NCBI RefSeq assembly: GCF_001741865.1
Contig: NZ_CP017147.1
Span: forward strand, 4,641,001-4,705,000
Direction: 5' to 3'
Source: Bosea vaviloviae
GTDB taxonomy: Bacteria > Pseudomonadota > Alphaproteobacteria > Rhizobiales > Beijerinckiaceae
DNA length: 64,000 nucleotides
Each line of letters starts with the position of its first letter. Positions within the stretch are counted from its first letter, which is position 1. Shown in pieces: positions 36,690 to 46,297 of this stretch. The notes under the pieces were generated by a model. It saw only the letters and a program-made list of their open reading frames with translations. It was not told the origin of the DNA and did no database searches. The translations under genes were made by a program, and so were the position numbers.

Positions 36690-39064
36690 AGCAAGCCATC
36701 CGCTTCGAGCATTTCGCGGGCTCGCGCATCGGCACGAAGATTCGATGCCACTTCGGCTTCAGGCAGATCGTGGCGGACGATCAGCGCCGCGGCGTCCCCG
36801 CCATGCCGCTCCGCAACCGAATGGGCCAACCGGTCGATCTCGCGCGGATCGAGCGCGGCAAACGCCATGCGCAGATGGGGCAACAGTTCGACAAAGCCGC
36901 CATCGTCGAGCGCCGACAGGACCTGATCCGCTGTCTCGATCAATTCGGGCACACGCCAAAGCAATTCGCGCGAGATAGCGATCACGCCGCGCAACCAGGC
37001 GATCCGGCGCGCCGTCTCGGGGTGGGCGCCACGCAACTCGCCCGAGAGTCGCGTCGCGAACTCCGCATCGTCTATCCTGCCTGCAAGCAACGCCAACGCC
37101 GCGACCGCACCCGCCAGCGCCGGATCAAGTTCGGTGTCGAGCAAGGCGGCAACCGCTTCGTCGAACAGGGCGGCGTCGAGCTCGCGAAGCGATTCATCGG
37201 CAAGTCCGGTCGCTTCGCGCAGCACCACCAATGCCTCCAGCGTCGCGGCGATACGATCCTCTCCGGCATTCGCCAGATCGGGCAGCAGGTAGAGCGCACG
37301 CCGCCATGTCGCGCCGATCAGGCGTTCAATCCTCGCGCCATTATCGAAACCCAGCGCAGTGCGGCCGTGCCACAATCCAATCAGGTCGCGCAGTGCCCCG
37401 GCAACCGAAGCCAGGTCGGCATCGCGCACGATATCGGCTTCGATCATGGGCAGCACATGCTCGGCATGAGCGGCAATGCCGGCCTGACAGGCCGCGGCAA
37501 ACAGATCGATGGCGGCGCTGGCGTTGCCGCCCATTCCCTGCGCTTCGAGTGCGGCGAGGCGGCGGTTCAGCTCGGCGGCCAGCGCTTCCTCGATCGTGTC
37601 GCCGTCCGCAGCCCGCTCGATCAGCCGGGCTTCGAATAGCGGCGACCACATGACCGACCAATGTTCGATCAACCGGTCGAGATCGACGCCCGAGCGGAAA
37701 TCGGGGCCGCCGGTGCGTTGCGCGAACCCCGTATCGAGGAAGACCGTGGCGTGCAGGAAGCGGCTCGCATCGCGGTGGAGCGGCTTGCGGTAGATATCGA
37801 GTTCGCGATTGCGCCGTTCGCCATCGTCGATGCGGAAACCGAGCGCGCGTGCGCGCTGCCGAACCGCTTCGACCAGCGGTGGTGAACCCGCGGAAGCCGG
37901 GACGTCGCCGATTGCGGAGCCGGTTAGGAATGCCACCAGTTCGGCCATTACCGGACTGGCATCGCCGCCTTCCTCGCCCTTCAGGAATGTCGAGCGACAG
38001 GCGTCGATCAGGTCGTCGCGCAAGGGCCCCGGTCGTCCGCGAAGCTCCGCCAGCCGATGCGCATTTTCCAGCGTCGCGACCAATATCGGCACAGCCGTCG
38101 AAACGCCGGGCAGCGCAGTGCGCAGGTGAGCAGCGAAATCTGCGATCAGGCGATGTGCGGCCTTCTCGAACGGCGCCGCTTCGCCCGCCGTCGCGGTCCG
38201 CCACAGCGCGTCGTAATAGGCCGGGAGCGGCAGACCCGCCCCGTAGCCGGTCAACGCGTTGAGCTGCCGATAGCCATAGCGGATCAGATAAGGCGGCCGC
38301 TCCGCCTTCCCGCGGAGCGGAGGCGTGATCTTCTCCAGCGCGGGCAGCGCGTCGGCCAGCGCCGGCGCGTGAAAGCCTCCGACCACGGCGAGTATCGGCC
38401 CTTTGGTCTCCCGGCGTGCCTGCGCAAGATGCTCGACCATCCGCGCCTCGCGGGCGAGCGTGCCGTCTGCCTCCATCGCCGCCGCCGCCGTGCTTTCGCG
38501 CATATGGCTGCAATAGCGCCCGACATCGCCGAAGAACCGGCGCCAGTCCGCCTCTCCGATCCTCGCCTCGAACAACTGGTCCCAGACCTCGTTGCCATCG
38601 CGGCAACCCAACCGGCAGGAGAGCGCCCGCACATAATCGCTACTGTCGAACGCCCGCTCGTCGAGCGCGAGTGGCTGCGCAGGATTGAGCGAGTCCGAAT
38701 CGTCGTCACACATCGCCTTGTCGGTCGCGGGCAAATCGATGAAGCGTACCGGAACCCCGCGCGCCGCGCCTTCCTGGATCGCGACATATTCAGGGCTGTG
38801 CGCACAGAATGGGAAATAGCTCGCGCCACGAACCGACCCTTCGAGGATCGATACGATCGCGACCGGGGGCCGCGTCTCCGCGTGCGTCAGCAACGGAATC
38901 AGCGGATCATAATCGTCCGGCCCCTCGATCAGGATGGCGGCGGGGCCGATCTCGGCGATCATGGCCCGCAGATGCCAGGCACAGGACGGGCTATGGTGCC
39001 GGATCGGCGCGATATAGATGTCGCGCCCAGAATCGTGGAGCAGGATTGCCGCATGCTCGGGCAT
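36686..39064 (-). CDS. DUF5682 family protein (YehM-like)
   Basis: A 792-residue protein beginning HAAILLHDSGRDIYIAPIRHHSPSCAW, with the RHHSP signature of DUF5682, then AILIEGPDDYDPLIPLL and VVGGFHAPALADALP. These blocks recall TraB/ChaN-like folds with conserved His/Glu, but an enzymatic activity is not shown. ATG at 39064 was chosen because it is 8 bp after the MoxR stop and begins the conserved region. E. coli YehM is the counterpart. Confidence 0.8.
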   Translation of the reverse strand: MPEHAAILLHDSGRDIYIAPIRHHSPSCAWHLRAMIAEIGPAAILIEGPDDYDPLIPLLTHAETRPPVAIVSILEGSVRGASYFPFCAHSPEYVAIQEGAARGVPVRFIDLPATDKAMCDDDSDSLNPAQPLALDERAFDSSDYVRALSCRLGCRDGNEVWDQLFEARIGEADWRRFFGDVGRYCSHMRESTAAAAMEADGTLAREARMVEHLAQARRETKGPILAVVGGFHAPALADALPALEKITPPLRGKAERPPYLIRYGYRQLNALTGYGAGLPLPAYYDALWRTATAGEAAPFEKAAHRLIADFAAHLRTALPGVSTAVPILVATLENAHRLAELRGRPGPLRDDLIDACRSTFLKGEEGGDASPVMAELVAFLTGSAIGDVPASAGSPPLVEAVRQRARALGFRIDDGERRNRELDIYRKPLHRDASRFLHATVFLDTGFAQRTGGPDFRSGVDLDRLIEHWSVMWSPLFEARLIERAADGDTIEEALAAELNRRLAALEAQGMGGNASAAIDLFAAACQAGIAAHAEHVLPMIEADIVRDADLASVAGALRDLIGLWHGRTALGFDNGARIERLIGATWRRALYLLPDLANAGEDRIAATLEALVVLREATGLADESLRELDAALFDEAVAALLDTELDPALAGAVAALALLAGRIDDAEFATRLSGELRGAHPETARRIAWLRGVIAISRELLWRVPELIETADQVLSALDDGGFVELLPHLRMAFAALDPREIDRLAHSVAERHGGDAAALIVRHDLPEAEVASNLRADARAREMLEADGLL

Positions 39065-39072
39065 GGCGGGCC

Positions 39073-40167
39073 TCAGGTCAGACGCAGCGCGCGGGCCGCC
39101 TGATAGAAGTCGCGCCACGGGCCGCTCCGCGCCGAACGCTCCTTCACGACGTGATCGAGATACGCCTTGAAGCGCTTGCCGTCCTCGGGCTCGTCCTTGA
39201 TGATCACGCCCTGGATCTGTCGTGCCAGATGCGCGCCGGTGAGCTTCCCATTGTCGAGGAACGCTGCCTCCAGCGCCGCGGCATGAAGCACATTCACTGC
39301 CTCCGCAGTCGACATCACCGCTTCGGGCCGAGTCAGGCTTGTGCCCTCCTTGGTGCGGCCGGTGCGCAGATCCTGGAAGGTCTGGACCAGGATGTCCGCG
39401 ACATCAGCCCCCACATCGGCCTTCACCCCGGCGGGGCCGAGCCGCTCGCCTAATTGCTTGAGCACCAGTTCGAGCTCATGCGCTGGGTCGGCAATCGGAT
39501 GGACCGTCTCGAAATTGAGCCGCCGTTTGAGCGCGCTCGACATCTCGTGCACGCCGCGGTCTCGCAAATTGGCGGTGCCGATGAGGTTGAATCCAGGAAT
39601 AGCGCGCACGGCCTGCTCGGCGCCAAGCTCGGGAACCGCGAGCGCCTTTTCCGACAGGATCGAGATCAGCGCGTCCTGAACCTCGGGCGGGCATCGCGTA
39701 ATCTCTTCGAACCTCACGATCTTGCCCATGCGCATCGCAGTCAGCACGGGCGATGGAACCAACGCCCTTTCGCTTGGTCCTTCGGCTAGCAGCAGGGCAT
39801 AGTTCCAGCCGTAGCGCAGATGGTCCTCGGTGGTGCCGGCGGACCCCTGCACGACCAGCGCGGAATCATTGCTGATCGCCGCCGCCAGCAGTTCCGACAG
39901 CATCGATTTTGCCGTGCCGGGTTCCCCGACCAGCATCAGTCCCTGATTGCTCATCAGGCTGACGATCGCGCGATCGACCAGCGGATCGTCACCATAGAAT
40001 TTGCGGACGATGCCCAGCTTGGTATCGCCGAGAATGAATCGCCGCACCGCTCGGGCCGACAAGGTCCAACCCCGCGGACGCAGCGAATCGTCGGCTTCCG
40101 CCAGCTTCGCTAGTTCCTCGGCGTAGCGTTCCTCCGCCGGCGTGCGCAGTGCGGTTTCGGTCACCAT
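39073..40167 (-). CDS. MoxR-type AAA+ ATPase (YehL-like)
   Basis: A 364-residue AAA+ protein. Walker A is GEPGTAKS (81–88), Walker B is GKIVRFEEITRCPPEVQDALIS, and sensor 1 is FNLIGTANLRDRGVHEMSSALKRRL. It is of the MoxR clade, which works with VWA partners to remodel protein complexes. ATG at 40167 overlaps the DUF4132 stop (ATGGTGA). E. coli YehL is the counterpart. It is the motor of the five-gene system. Confidence 0.9.
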   Translation of the reverse strand: MVTETALRTPAEERYAEELAKLAEADDSLRPRGWTLSARAVRRFILGDTKLGIVRKFYGDDPLVDRAIVSLMSNQGLMLVGEPGTAKSMLSELLAAAISNDSALVVQGSAGTTEDHLRYGWNYALLLAEGPSERALVPSPVLTAMRMGKIVRFEEITRCPPEVQDALISILSEKALAVPELGAEQAVRAIPGFNLIGTANLRDRGVHEMSSALKRRLNFETVHPIADPAHELELVLKQLGERLGPAGVKADVGADVADILVQTFQDLRTGRTKEGTSLTRPEAVMSTAEAVNVLHAAALEAAFLDNGKLTGAHLARQIQGVIIKDEPEDGKRFKAYLDHVVKERSARSGPWRDFYQAARALRLT

Positions 40168-43100
40168 CCCGCCTTCTTCTCCCAAGCCGGATCAAAGCCG
40201 GTTCCGGCAGCGGCGATACGATGCAATGCTTTCCAGCTTTCGGCGAGAAGCACGGGTGGAACTTCCTTCAGTGGCACGCCATTGCCGTGCCACCCTCCGC
40301 GCCGCAGCTTCGCGAAACGCAATTGCTGGAGCGCGGCGGGAATATTCTCCTCGGGCAATGGACTGCCGGTGAACTCGATCTGCGCGACGATCTTTGCGGA
40401 TTCATAGCGGCGCTCATAGGACATGAAGACTCCGCCATCCTCAGCCGCGCCGCGCACAAACCCCGCCTTGTTAGCTGTGCCGCGCAGTTTGAAGGTCTCG
40501 ATCATCCAGCCCTGGCGATCGTCGATCGAGGTCTTGTCGCCGTCACCCTCGGCGAGCTTGGGCAGGTCCTCTTCGAACTGCGCGAACGGAGCGGTGACTT
40601 CATAGTCGGAGAGATGCGCCCGCCATGCCGCCGCCTCGCTCGCAGTGACCAAGCTGGAATGCGCCAGTTGTACCTGCGACATGGAGTAGATCGCGATTTC
40701 GCCGTCGTTCACGTCGCTGAGCGTGCCGTCATCGAGCGGGCGAAACAGCGAGCGCGGCGTCCCTTCGCCATCGATCGCGATCCAGACCAGCTGACGCACC
40801 AACCGCCCGACGATCGGGTGATGCAGCAAATACCGCTCCCAATCGTCGACCGACCAGCGCCGTTCAAGGCACATCGCTTCAAATAGCCGTTCCGTCTGTG
40901 CACCGACGGCCTGTTTGAGCTCCTTCCGCGCTGTGGCGACCTGCTTCTTCGCCTCGGCGATCAGCGGCTTTTCGCCTTCGTTGCGCGGGTTGGGCAGCGC
41001 CTTGGTGGGTTGCCCGGACGGGTTGAGCAACACCAGCGCATCCTGCGCGTCGAGCACCAACTGGAAGGTTCGGCCCTCGCCGCAATCCAGCTCGCATACG
41101 CCCCGCTCGTCGAGCCCGGCGGTCGGGATGGTGCGGTCGGCCAATTCCTCCGGAGTCCATCCCCGCCGTTCGGCAATGCGTTCGATCAGCGCCGCAGCAT
41201 GCTCCTGCACCGTCCGGGCCTTGAAGCGGTTCGCGGTGGAAAGCACGACTTGGATCGCGGCTGGTGCCGAACTTGCGGCCAGGGCTTCGAGCAGCGCCTT
41301 GTCCTGTGAGATGCGCGCGCCATGATCCTTCAGGAAGCTCCGCACCGCCGCGGCCGCATCCGCACCCTCGGCCTGGGTGGCCAGCGCGAGCACCCCCTTG
41401 CTGTCGTTCGCGCTACCAAAATACTCGCCCATCTTGGTGCGCTTCAGCATCGCGAACAGCTTGTCGCGATCGGTCACATAATATTCCGCATATCGTGGAT
41501 TTTGCCGCACTGCCTGTTGGTTCTGACTCAGCACCGACGCCACATTGGCGGCGGCATAGGCATTGCCCTCATCCTCAGTGGGTCGCCGCGTGTCATAGTC
41601 GATCCAGCTTCGCAGCACGAACAGGCTCAATCGGCGCGCGTCCCCCTTCACCAGCCGATCCATCCAGAGATCAAGCAACGCATTGCTCCCGGGCTGTTTC
41701 AGCTTGTGCGCCAGCACCACCCACCACCGCACGATCTTTGAATCGACAGCCTTTCCATCCTGCCAATGCAGGTGCGGCAACAGATCGAACGGAAACCACT
41801 CGAGGCCCTTGGTCGAAGCCTTGGCGAGCCCGGCTTCGGCATCCTTCAGCAGCCCCTTAGGATCGAAGCAGTCGGAGACGTCGTCCCCCAGCTTTTGCAG
41901 CGCGGTAATAATCGCGGCGCGCGCGATCTCGCTCTTGTCCCTTTTCAGCGCCTCGCGAAGCGCCGGGATGCCGGAAGTCGTGCGCCGCGCGGCAAGCCAA
42001 TCGGCGGCGCCTGCACGAGCTTCCTGCTTGCCGTCGCCGAGCAGGTCGATGATCGCAGCATCGATGTCCGGCGCTCCACCAAGCAGGTTGCGCGCCTGCA
42101 ATCGCAACGTCTTCTGCGATCCCGTGGCGATCGTCATCAGCGGGATCATGTAGCGATGCGGCACCTTGGGCAGCGTCTCGAGTAGGTCGAGCGCATTCGA
42201 GGCATGCAATCTCGGCTGATGCTTCTGGGGAGCAAGGCCAAGCGCTTCGTCGATCCCGTCAAAGGCCTCCGCAACTTGAGGCCACAACAATTCCCGGTCG
42301 ACATTCGCGAGGGAGGCCTGCCACGCAACCTGCAGATACTCGATCGGAGGAAGCTTCCCACCCATCTCGACCCACAGATCGGCGGCGATCTGGAAATCCG
42401 CGCTGGTCTTGATCCGCCGTTGCAGTTCCTGCGCGCCGACATGTCCGAACCCGCCGCCGAGGATCGCCAGAAAATTCCAATGGGCATCATGGCGAGTGAT
42501 CGCAATCAGGTGCCGCAGGCTGAGCTCGGGGCTCGCGTAGAACGCGGCGACACCGCTCGCATCCCATTTCACATATTGGTTCGCCCATTGGAGGGCGCGC
42601 ATTCCCTGGTTCCAGTTTTGACGGCTTGTCGACTTGGCACGGCCTTCCGCAACATCGCGAAACGTCGCGAACTCCGCCTCGGAAATCAGTTGGTGCGTCC
42701 GGCTCCAATGATGCTTTTCGTTCCGGTTCGCTTCCCGCAACGCGCGCAGGTTTGCGTTATAGCTTTCGACGGAAGGGCGAAGGAGGTCATACACCGCGTT
42801 GGGCAGGCGCTTCGGTTCCGGCAGCGGTTGCCGCACTGGCAACGCGACGGTGGCCCCGTCGAGCGCGACATATCCACGCTCCCATGGCCCGGCAGCGGGC
42901 TTCGGACTTTCGCCGAGTGCCACGTTGCCCAGTGCGCGGCTGAGTGCATCCTTCGGGCGCTTCTCCGCCTCCCCTTCGTTCCAGCGTTTGAGCAGGGTGG
43001 CGGAGTCGGTGCCCAACGCACCGAGAGCCAAGGTTATGAGTTCGACCCGTATGCCAGGATTAGACTTCGAAAATTTGTCGTCGAGCGCGGCAATCAGCGC

Positions 43101-43862
43101 GTCGCGCGGTGCCGCCGTCAGCGCTTTCATAGCCGCCGCTCTCACCGTTTTGGCGACTGACGTTCCATATTCCACCAGAAGATCGAGATACCGTGCAGCC
43201 AGATCGAAGCGACCGATCGCATGCGCCAATTCGGCACGGCCCGGTGCATCGAGCTTCGATTGATGCTCAATTACCAGCGCGGCCTGCGAGCCAAGCCAAT
43301 TGGCGACACCACCGAACATCTCGATGCTGTGCGCCGTCCCATAAGATGCGCCCGGCCCCGGGTGGAAAAGTATGTCCAACACGGCGGAGGGGTCGGCACC
43401 TCCAGCGGCCGCCAGAGAAGCAAGACGGCTCACGGAACAAAGCACCTTAGTGCGATTGTTGCTGGCGTTTCTGGATATTGAGTGGCGGAGCCAGTCAGGC
43501 GCGTTTTTCGTGCCGAACGTTCCCCAATGGCCGCGCTGCGGCAGCGGGTCGAGCGCAGCCATTGCCTGACCGAAGCGAGCCAGGACATCTAGATCCGCAC
43601 CGCCGTCGGCCAGCATGTGCACTACGGGGGATGGGTCGCCGACATATCTGCCCGGCCTGCTTTTCCATGTCGAGATAGCCGCCGGAGTTCCGAGCGTGGA
43701 CAGGACCGAACCACCGTCGCCAATTCCGACGAACGTCACGGTCTTGCGCATCAGCCCCGGACTTACCCGATCAAGCACCGCAAAGTGCTTCTCCAACCGC
43801 GCATCGCTGAATCCGGCCAGCGGCCCAGCGCCGAAAATCAAACTGAGCAAGCGCCGCACCAA
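40161..43862 (-). CDS. DUF4132 large protein (MolR/YehI-like)
   Basis: A 1233-residue protein, first gene of the operon. The long middle part looks like alpha-helical HEAT-type repeats (for example the stretch IPALREALKRDKSEIARAAI). The C-terminal third matches DUF4132 (ERRWSVDDWERYLLHHPIVG, LVRQLVWIA…, then HLSDYEVTAPFAQFEEDLP). E. coli YehI/MolR has the same domain with an added WGR domain, which I do not see here. The name MolR (molybdate regulator) is historical; function is unsettled. It probably acts as the large scaffold or effector for the MoxR–VWA pair. Confidence 0.82.
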   Translation of the reverse strand: MVRRLLSLIFGAGPLAGFSDARLEKHFAVLDRVSPGLMRKTVTFVGIGDGGSVLSTLGTPAAISTWKSRPGRYVGDPSPVVHMLADGGADLDVLARFGQAMAALDPLPQRGHWGTFGTKNAPDWLRHSISRNASNNRTKVLCSVSRLASLAAAGGADPSAVLDILFHPGPGASYGTAHSIEMFGGVANWLGSQAALVIEHQSKLDAPGRAELAHAIGRFDLAARYLDLLVEYGTSVAKTVRAAAMKALTAAPRDALIAALDDKFSKSNPGIRVELITLALGALGTDSATLLKRWNEGEAEKRPKDALSRALGNVALGESPKPAAGPWERGYVALDGATVALPVRQPLPEPKRLPNAVYDLLRPSVESYNANLRALREANRNEKHHWSRTHQLISEAEFATFRDVAEGRAKSTSRQNWNQGMRALQWANQYVKWDASGVAAFYASPELSLRHLIAITRHDAHWNFLAILGGGFGHVGAQELQRRIKTSADFQIAADLWVEMGGKLPPIEYLQVAWQASLANVDRELLWPQVAEAFDGIDEALGLAPQKHQPRLHASNALDLLETLPKVPHRYMIPLMTIATGSQKTLRLQARNLLGGAPDIDAAIIDLLGDGKQEARAGAADWLAARRTTSGIPALREALKRDKSEIARAAIITALQKLGDDVSDCFDPKGLLKDAEAGLAKASTKGLEWFPFDLLPHLHWQDGKAVDSKIVRWWVVLAHKLKQPGSNALLDLWMDRLVKGDARRLSLFVLRSWIDYDTRRPTEDEGNAYAAANVASVLSQNQQAVRQNPRYAEYYVTDRDKLFAMLKRTKMGEYFGSANDSKGVLALATQAEGADAAAAVRSFLKDHGARISQDKALLEALAASSAPAAIQVVLSTANRFKARTVQEHAAALIERIAERRGWTPEELADRTIPTAGLDERGVCELDCGEGRTFQLVLDAQDALVLLNPSGQPTKALPNPRNEGEKPLIAEAKKQVATARKELKQAVGAQTERLFEAMCLERRWSVDDWERYLLHHPIVGRLVRQLVWIAIDGEGTPRSLFRPLDDGTLSDVNDGEIAIYSMSQVQLAHSSLVTASEAAAWRAHLSDYEVTAPFAQFEEDLPKLAEGDGDKTSIDDRQGWMIETFKLRGTANKAGFVRGAAEDGGVFMSYERRYESAKIVAQIEFTGSPLPEENIPAALQQLRFAKLRRGGWHGNGVPLKEVPPVLLAESWKALHRIAAAGTGFDPAWEKKAGW

Positions 43863-44653
43863 TCATCCCCCTTGATCTAGACTGTAATCGACAGCCGGAA
43901 CCAAGGGCTAGCGCTATTCCGCACGGAGTGCTGTGCGCTCGCACCTGCAGTTGGCCGATCGGAGCGGAATCGACGACGAATAGTTCGCAGTTTCATTCAG
44001 CTCCGGGAGCCAGTCATTTCCACGCCTTGGTGCGATGCTGTGCCCGCGTGCGATTTTCCCCTAGGCTTACGAGCCTGTTTGATCCGGTCGGCTTGGCCCG
44101 CATTGGATCGCGAGGCTGATCGAAGGCAGGTGTAGAACAGCGACTCGTACCACGGTCACCCACCTCTTCTGAGCACTCATCGCAGAATCAGCGCCACGGC
44201 GTGAAAGACAGGCGATCTGCGGTGTATGGCAACTCTGCGCCAACTGCGACGTTGGCAGGGTGCCGAGAAGCGGACATTCGGCGACAGCATCAACCTGCGG
44301 CCGGTCGCTTAGGTCCGGCTAGACCGTGATACCGATTCCCTTCACCCGCCGATGCCCCACACAGGCATACATACGAAATGGCACCGGACTTTTGGCTGGC
44401 ACTGGGGAAGCGCGTCTCAGCGACCGAACGCCTCCAAGCTACGATCTCAATTTTCAGCGGTGCGTAGCGACCTGCTGCTGTTTCGTGGACACCGAAACCG
44501 GATTTTTCATCATTCTGTGAACCCAGGTAAAGCACCTTCGACAGGCCGTGAGGCCCTAACCGTCGAAGGTAGCCTCGTGCGCTCGCTGGCGCTCAGCGAG
44601 CGGGATGAATCCAAGGGCGATCCCCCACAGTGACAGCACCGGTGCTTTAAGCC
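43863..44653. other. Gap: DUF4132 promoter region, attR and unassigned DNA
   Basis: About 790 bp. 43863–43999 should contain the operon promoter. 44016–44653 holds no convincing gene. Two hairpins are visible, around 44535–44568 (ccttcgac/gtcgaagg) and 44581–44601 (gctcgctg/cagcgagc); neither has a T-tract. Confidence 0.45.
44000..44015. other. Putative attR (island right end)
   Basis: gctccgggagccagtc, identical to the tRNA-Asn 3' end at 33003–33018; the bases further left do not resemble the tRNA. Confidence 0.75.
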
Positions 44654-45499
44654 TCAAGGCATCGCCTCGAACTTCAGCTCGCTCAGCGGCACGACCTTGT
44701 CCGTGCGCGTCATCTTGAATTCGGTATCCGGGCCGAGCCATCTGTTCCAGGCCTGATTGATCTCGCCGGCTTGATCCATGGCCCGCAGCGTCTCGTTGAC
44801 CTTGGCGAGCAGGGCTGGCTCGTCCTTCTTCATGCCGATTCCGATGGGCTGGAAGACCATCGGCTCCTGGATCATCTTGAGCGGAACACCCTTGGTCTGC
44901 GAGTCGTTGACGAGCTTGGTGATCGTCATGGTGTTGGCCACCATGCCGAGCGCCTTGTTCTGCTGCACGGCCATGAAAGCCGATCCGGTATCCTGGAAGG
45001 TCAGCGGATCGGAGCCGTTCATCTTGATCGAAAGCTCCGAGGTAGAACCCTTGGTCGAGGCGAGGCGCTTGCCCTTGTAGTCGGCCTTGGAGGTCGACGG
45101 ATCGCTCGCCTTTACAGCCAGCATCTCCTTGGCGAGGTAGTAAGGGTCACTGAACTGGATCTGCTCCGCCCGGCCAAGCGTGTAGGCGAGGTTGGCGATC
45201 GTCAGGTCAACCCGGCCGAGTTTGACCTCCGGCACCCGCGCCTCGACGGAGAGCGGCGTGACCTTGGCGGCAACGCCCCAGCGCTTGGCAAGCGCAATGC
45301 ACAGATCGACGTCGAACCCGACCATTTCACGGGTCTTCTGATCCGGCGCAGCGAAAGGTGGCACGTCCGCGAAGGTGCCGCAACGCAGCTCCTTTCGGGC
45401 CATGACGTCTGCGAGCTGATCGGCGCTGGCCGAGCTCGTTGCGATGCCAAGAGCAGCTGCGGTCAACAGGAGGCTGAGGCTCAGGATCTTCAACGTCAT
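44654..45499 (-). CDS. Amino-acid ABC transporter substrate-binding protein
   Basis: A 281-residue periplasmic protein of the polar amino-acid (SBP_bac_3) family: signal peptide MTLKILSLSLLLTAAALGIATSSASA, then ELRCGTFADVPPFAAPD, VGFDVDLCIALAKRWGV and RVDLTIANLAYTLGRAEQIQFSDPYY, the ligand-binding lobes. It delivers substrate to the permease pair upstream. Last gene of its operon. The ligand is unknown but the linked Pxp/carboxylase genes suggest a lactam, amide or amino acid. Confidence 0.9.
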   Translation of the reverse strand: MTLKILSLSLLLTAAALGIATSSASADQLADVMARKELRCGTFADVPPFAAPDQKTREMVGFDVDLCIALAKRWGVAAKVTPLSVEARVPEVKLGRVDLTIANLAYTLGRAEQIQFSDPYYLAKEMLAVKASDPSTSKADYKGKRLASTKGSTSELSIKMNGSDPLTFQDTGSAFMAVQQNKALGMVANTMTITKLVNDSQTKGVPLKMIQEPMVFQPIGIGMKKDEPALLAKVNETLRAMDQAGEINQAWNRWLGPDTEFKMTRTDKVVPLSELKFEAMP

Positions 45500-45529
45500 G
45501 TCAGATCTCCATGTGTCAGAGGCTTCGGG

Positions 45530-46297
45530 TCAGTGCCGCAGGTCCGAGAGGAAGCGCTGCGCGCGAGGATGCTGAGGGGCGCCAAAGAAGGCGCCGGGTT
45601 GCGCCCGCTCCAGAATGCTGCCGCCATCCATGAACCAGACGTGGTCCGCGACTTCGCGGGCAAAGCCCATCTCATGGGTCACGCACATCATGGTCATGCC
45701 GTCCGCGGCCAGGCTGCGCATCACAGCCAGAACCTCGCCGACCATCTCCGGATCGAGCGCGCTCGTCGGCTCATCGAACAGCATGGCGGGTGGCTCCATG
45801 GCCAGCGCGCGCGCGATCGCGACGCGCTGCTGCTGGCCACCCGACAATTGAGCCGGATAGGAGCCGGCCTTGGCCGCCAGGCCGACCCGATCGAGAAGCT
45901 GCATAGCCCTCTCGTGCGCGACCTCCCGCTTCGTCCCGCTGACTTTGACCGGCGACAAGGTGACATTCTCGAGCGCGGAGAGGTGCGGGAACAGATTGAA
46001 GCTCTGGAAAACGAAACCAACCCGGCTGCGCAGGCGGTTGAGATCGGAACCTCGCATCGGGCCGTGCACGTCCTGCCCGTCGAAGGTGATCGTGCCGGAT
46101 CCGATCTCTTCGAGGCGATTGACGGTGCGGATCAGCGTCGACTTGCCGGAGCCCGATGGTCCGCAGACGACAACGACCTCGCCGCGTGCGACCTCGGCGT
46201 TGATCCCGACGAGAGCCTTGTAGCTCCCATAGTTCTTGTTGACGTTCGAGAAGCTGATCATGGGCGGTGCTTCCGCGGGCGGGCGATGGTCTGTCAT
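45530..46297 (-). CDS. Amino-acid ABC transporter ATP-binding protein
   Basis: A 255-residue ATPase of the GlnQ/HisP type. Walker [11 protein letters not shown]-loop [12 protein letters not shown], signature [16 protein letters not shown], Walker [12 protein letters not shown] and the His switch VTHEMGF are all present. The start ATG at 46297 overlaps the permease stop by four bases; an internal ATG at 46261 would also give a full domain. Confidence 0.94.
   Translation of the reverse strand: MTDHRPPAEAPPMISFSNVNKNYGSYKALVGINAEVARGEVVVVCGPSGSGKSTLIRTVNRLEEIGSGTITFDGQDVHGPMRGSDLNRLRSRVGFVFQSFNLFPHLSALENVTLSPVKVSGTKREVAHERAMQLLDRVGLAAKAGSYPAQLSGGQQQRVAIARALAMEPPAMLFDEPTSALDPEMVGEVLAVMRSLAADGMTMMCVTHEMGFAREVADHVWFMDGGSILERAQPGAFFGAPQHPRAQRFLSDLRH

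Larger units (their letters stand above)
33016..44015. mobile_element. Genomic island inserted at tRNA-Asn carrying the MoxR–VWA–DUF4132 operon
   Basis: Bounded by a perfect 16-bp direct repeat (33003–33018 and 44000–44015), the left copy being the tRNA-Asn 3' end. The interior holds the five-gene operon and two noncoding flanks. No integrase, transfer or phage genes are seen, so the island is either mobilised in trans or has lost its recombinase. Confidence 0.65.

Noticed and set aside
39073..40167. The MoxR–VWA pair as a CoxD/CoxE or NorQ/NorD maturation module
   Set aside because: No molybdenum hydroxylase or nitric oxide reductase genes are adjacent, and the DUF4132/DUF5682/SWIM partners fit the yeh-type cluster instead.
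44581..44601. Terminator for the ABC transporter operon
   Set aside because: The 8-bp hairpin is real but has no T-tract on either strand, so it is only mentioned within the gap.
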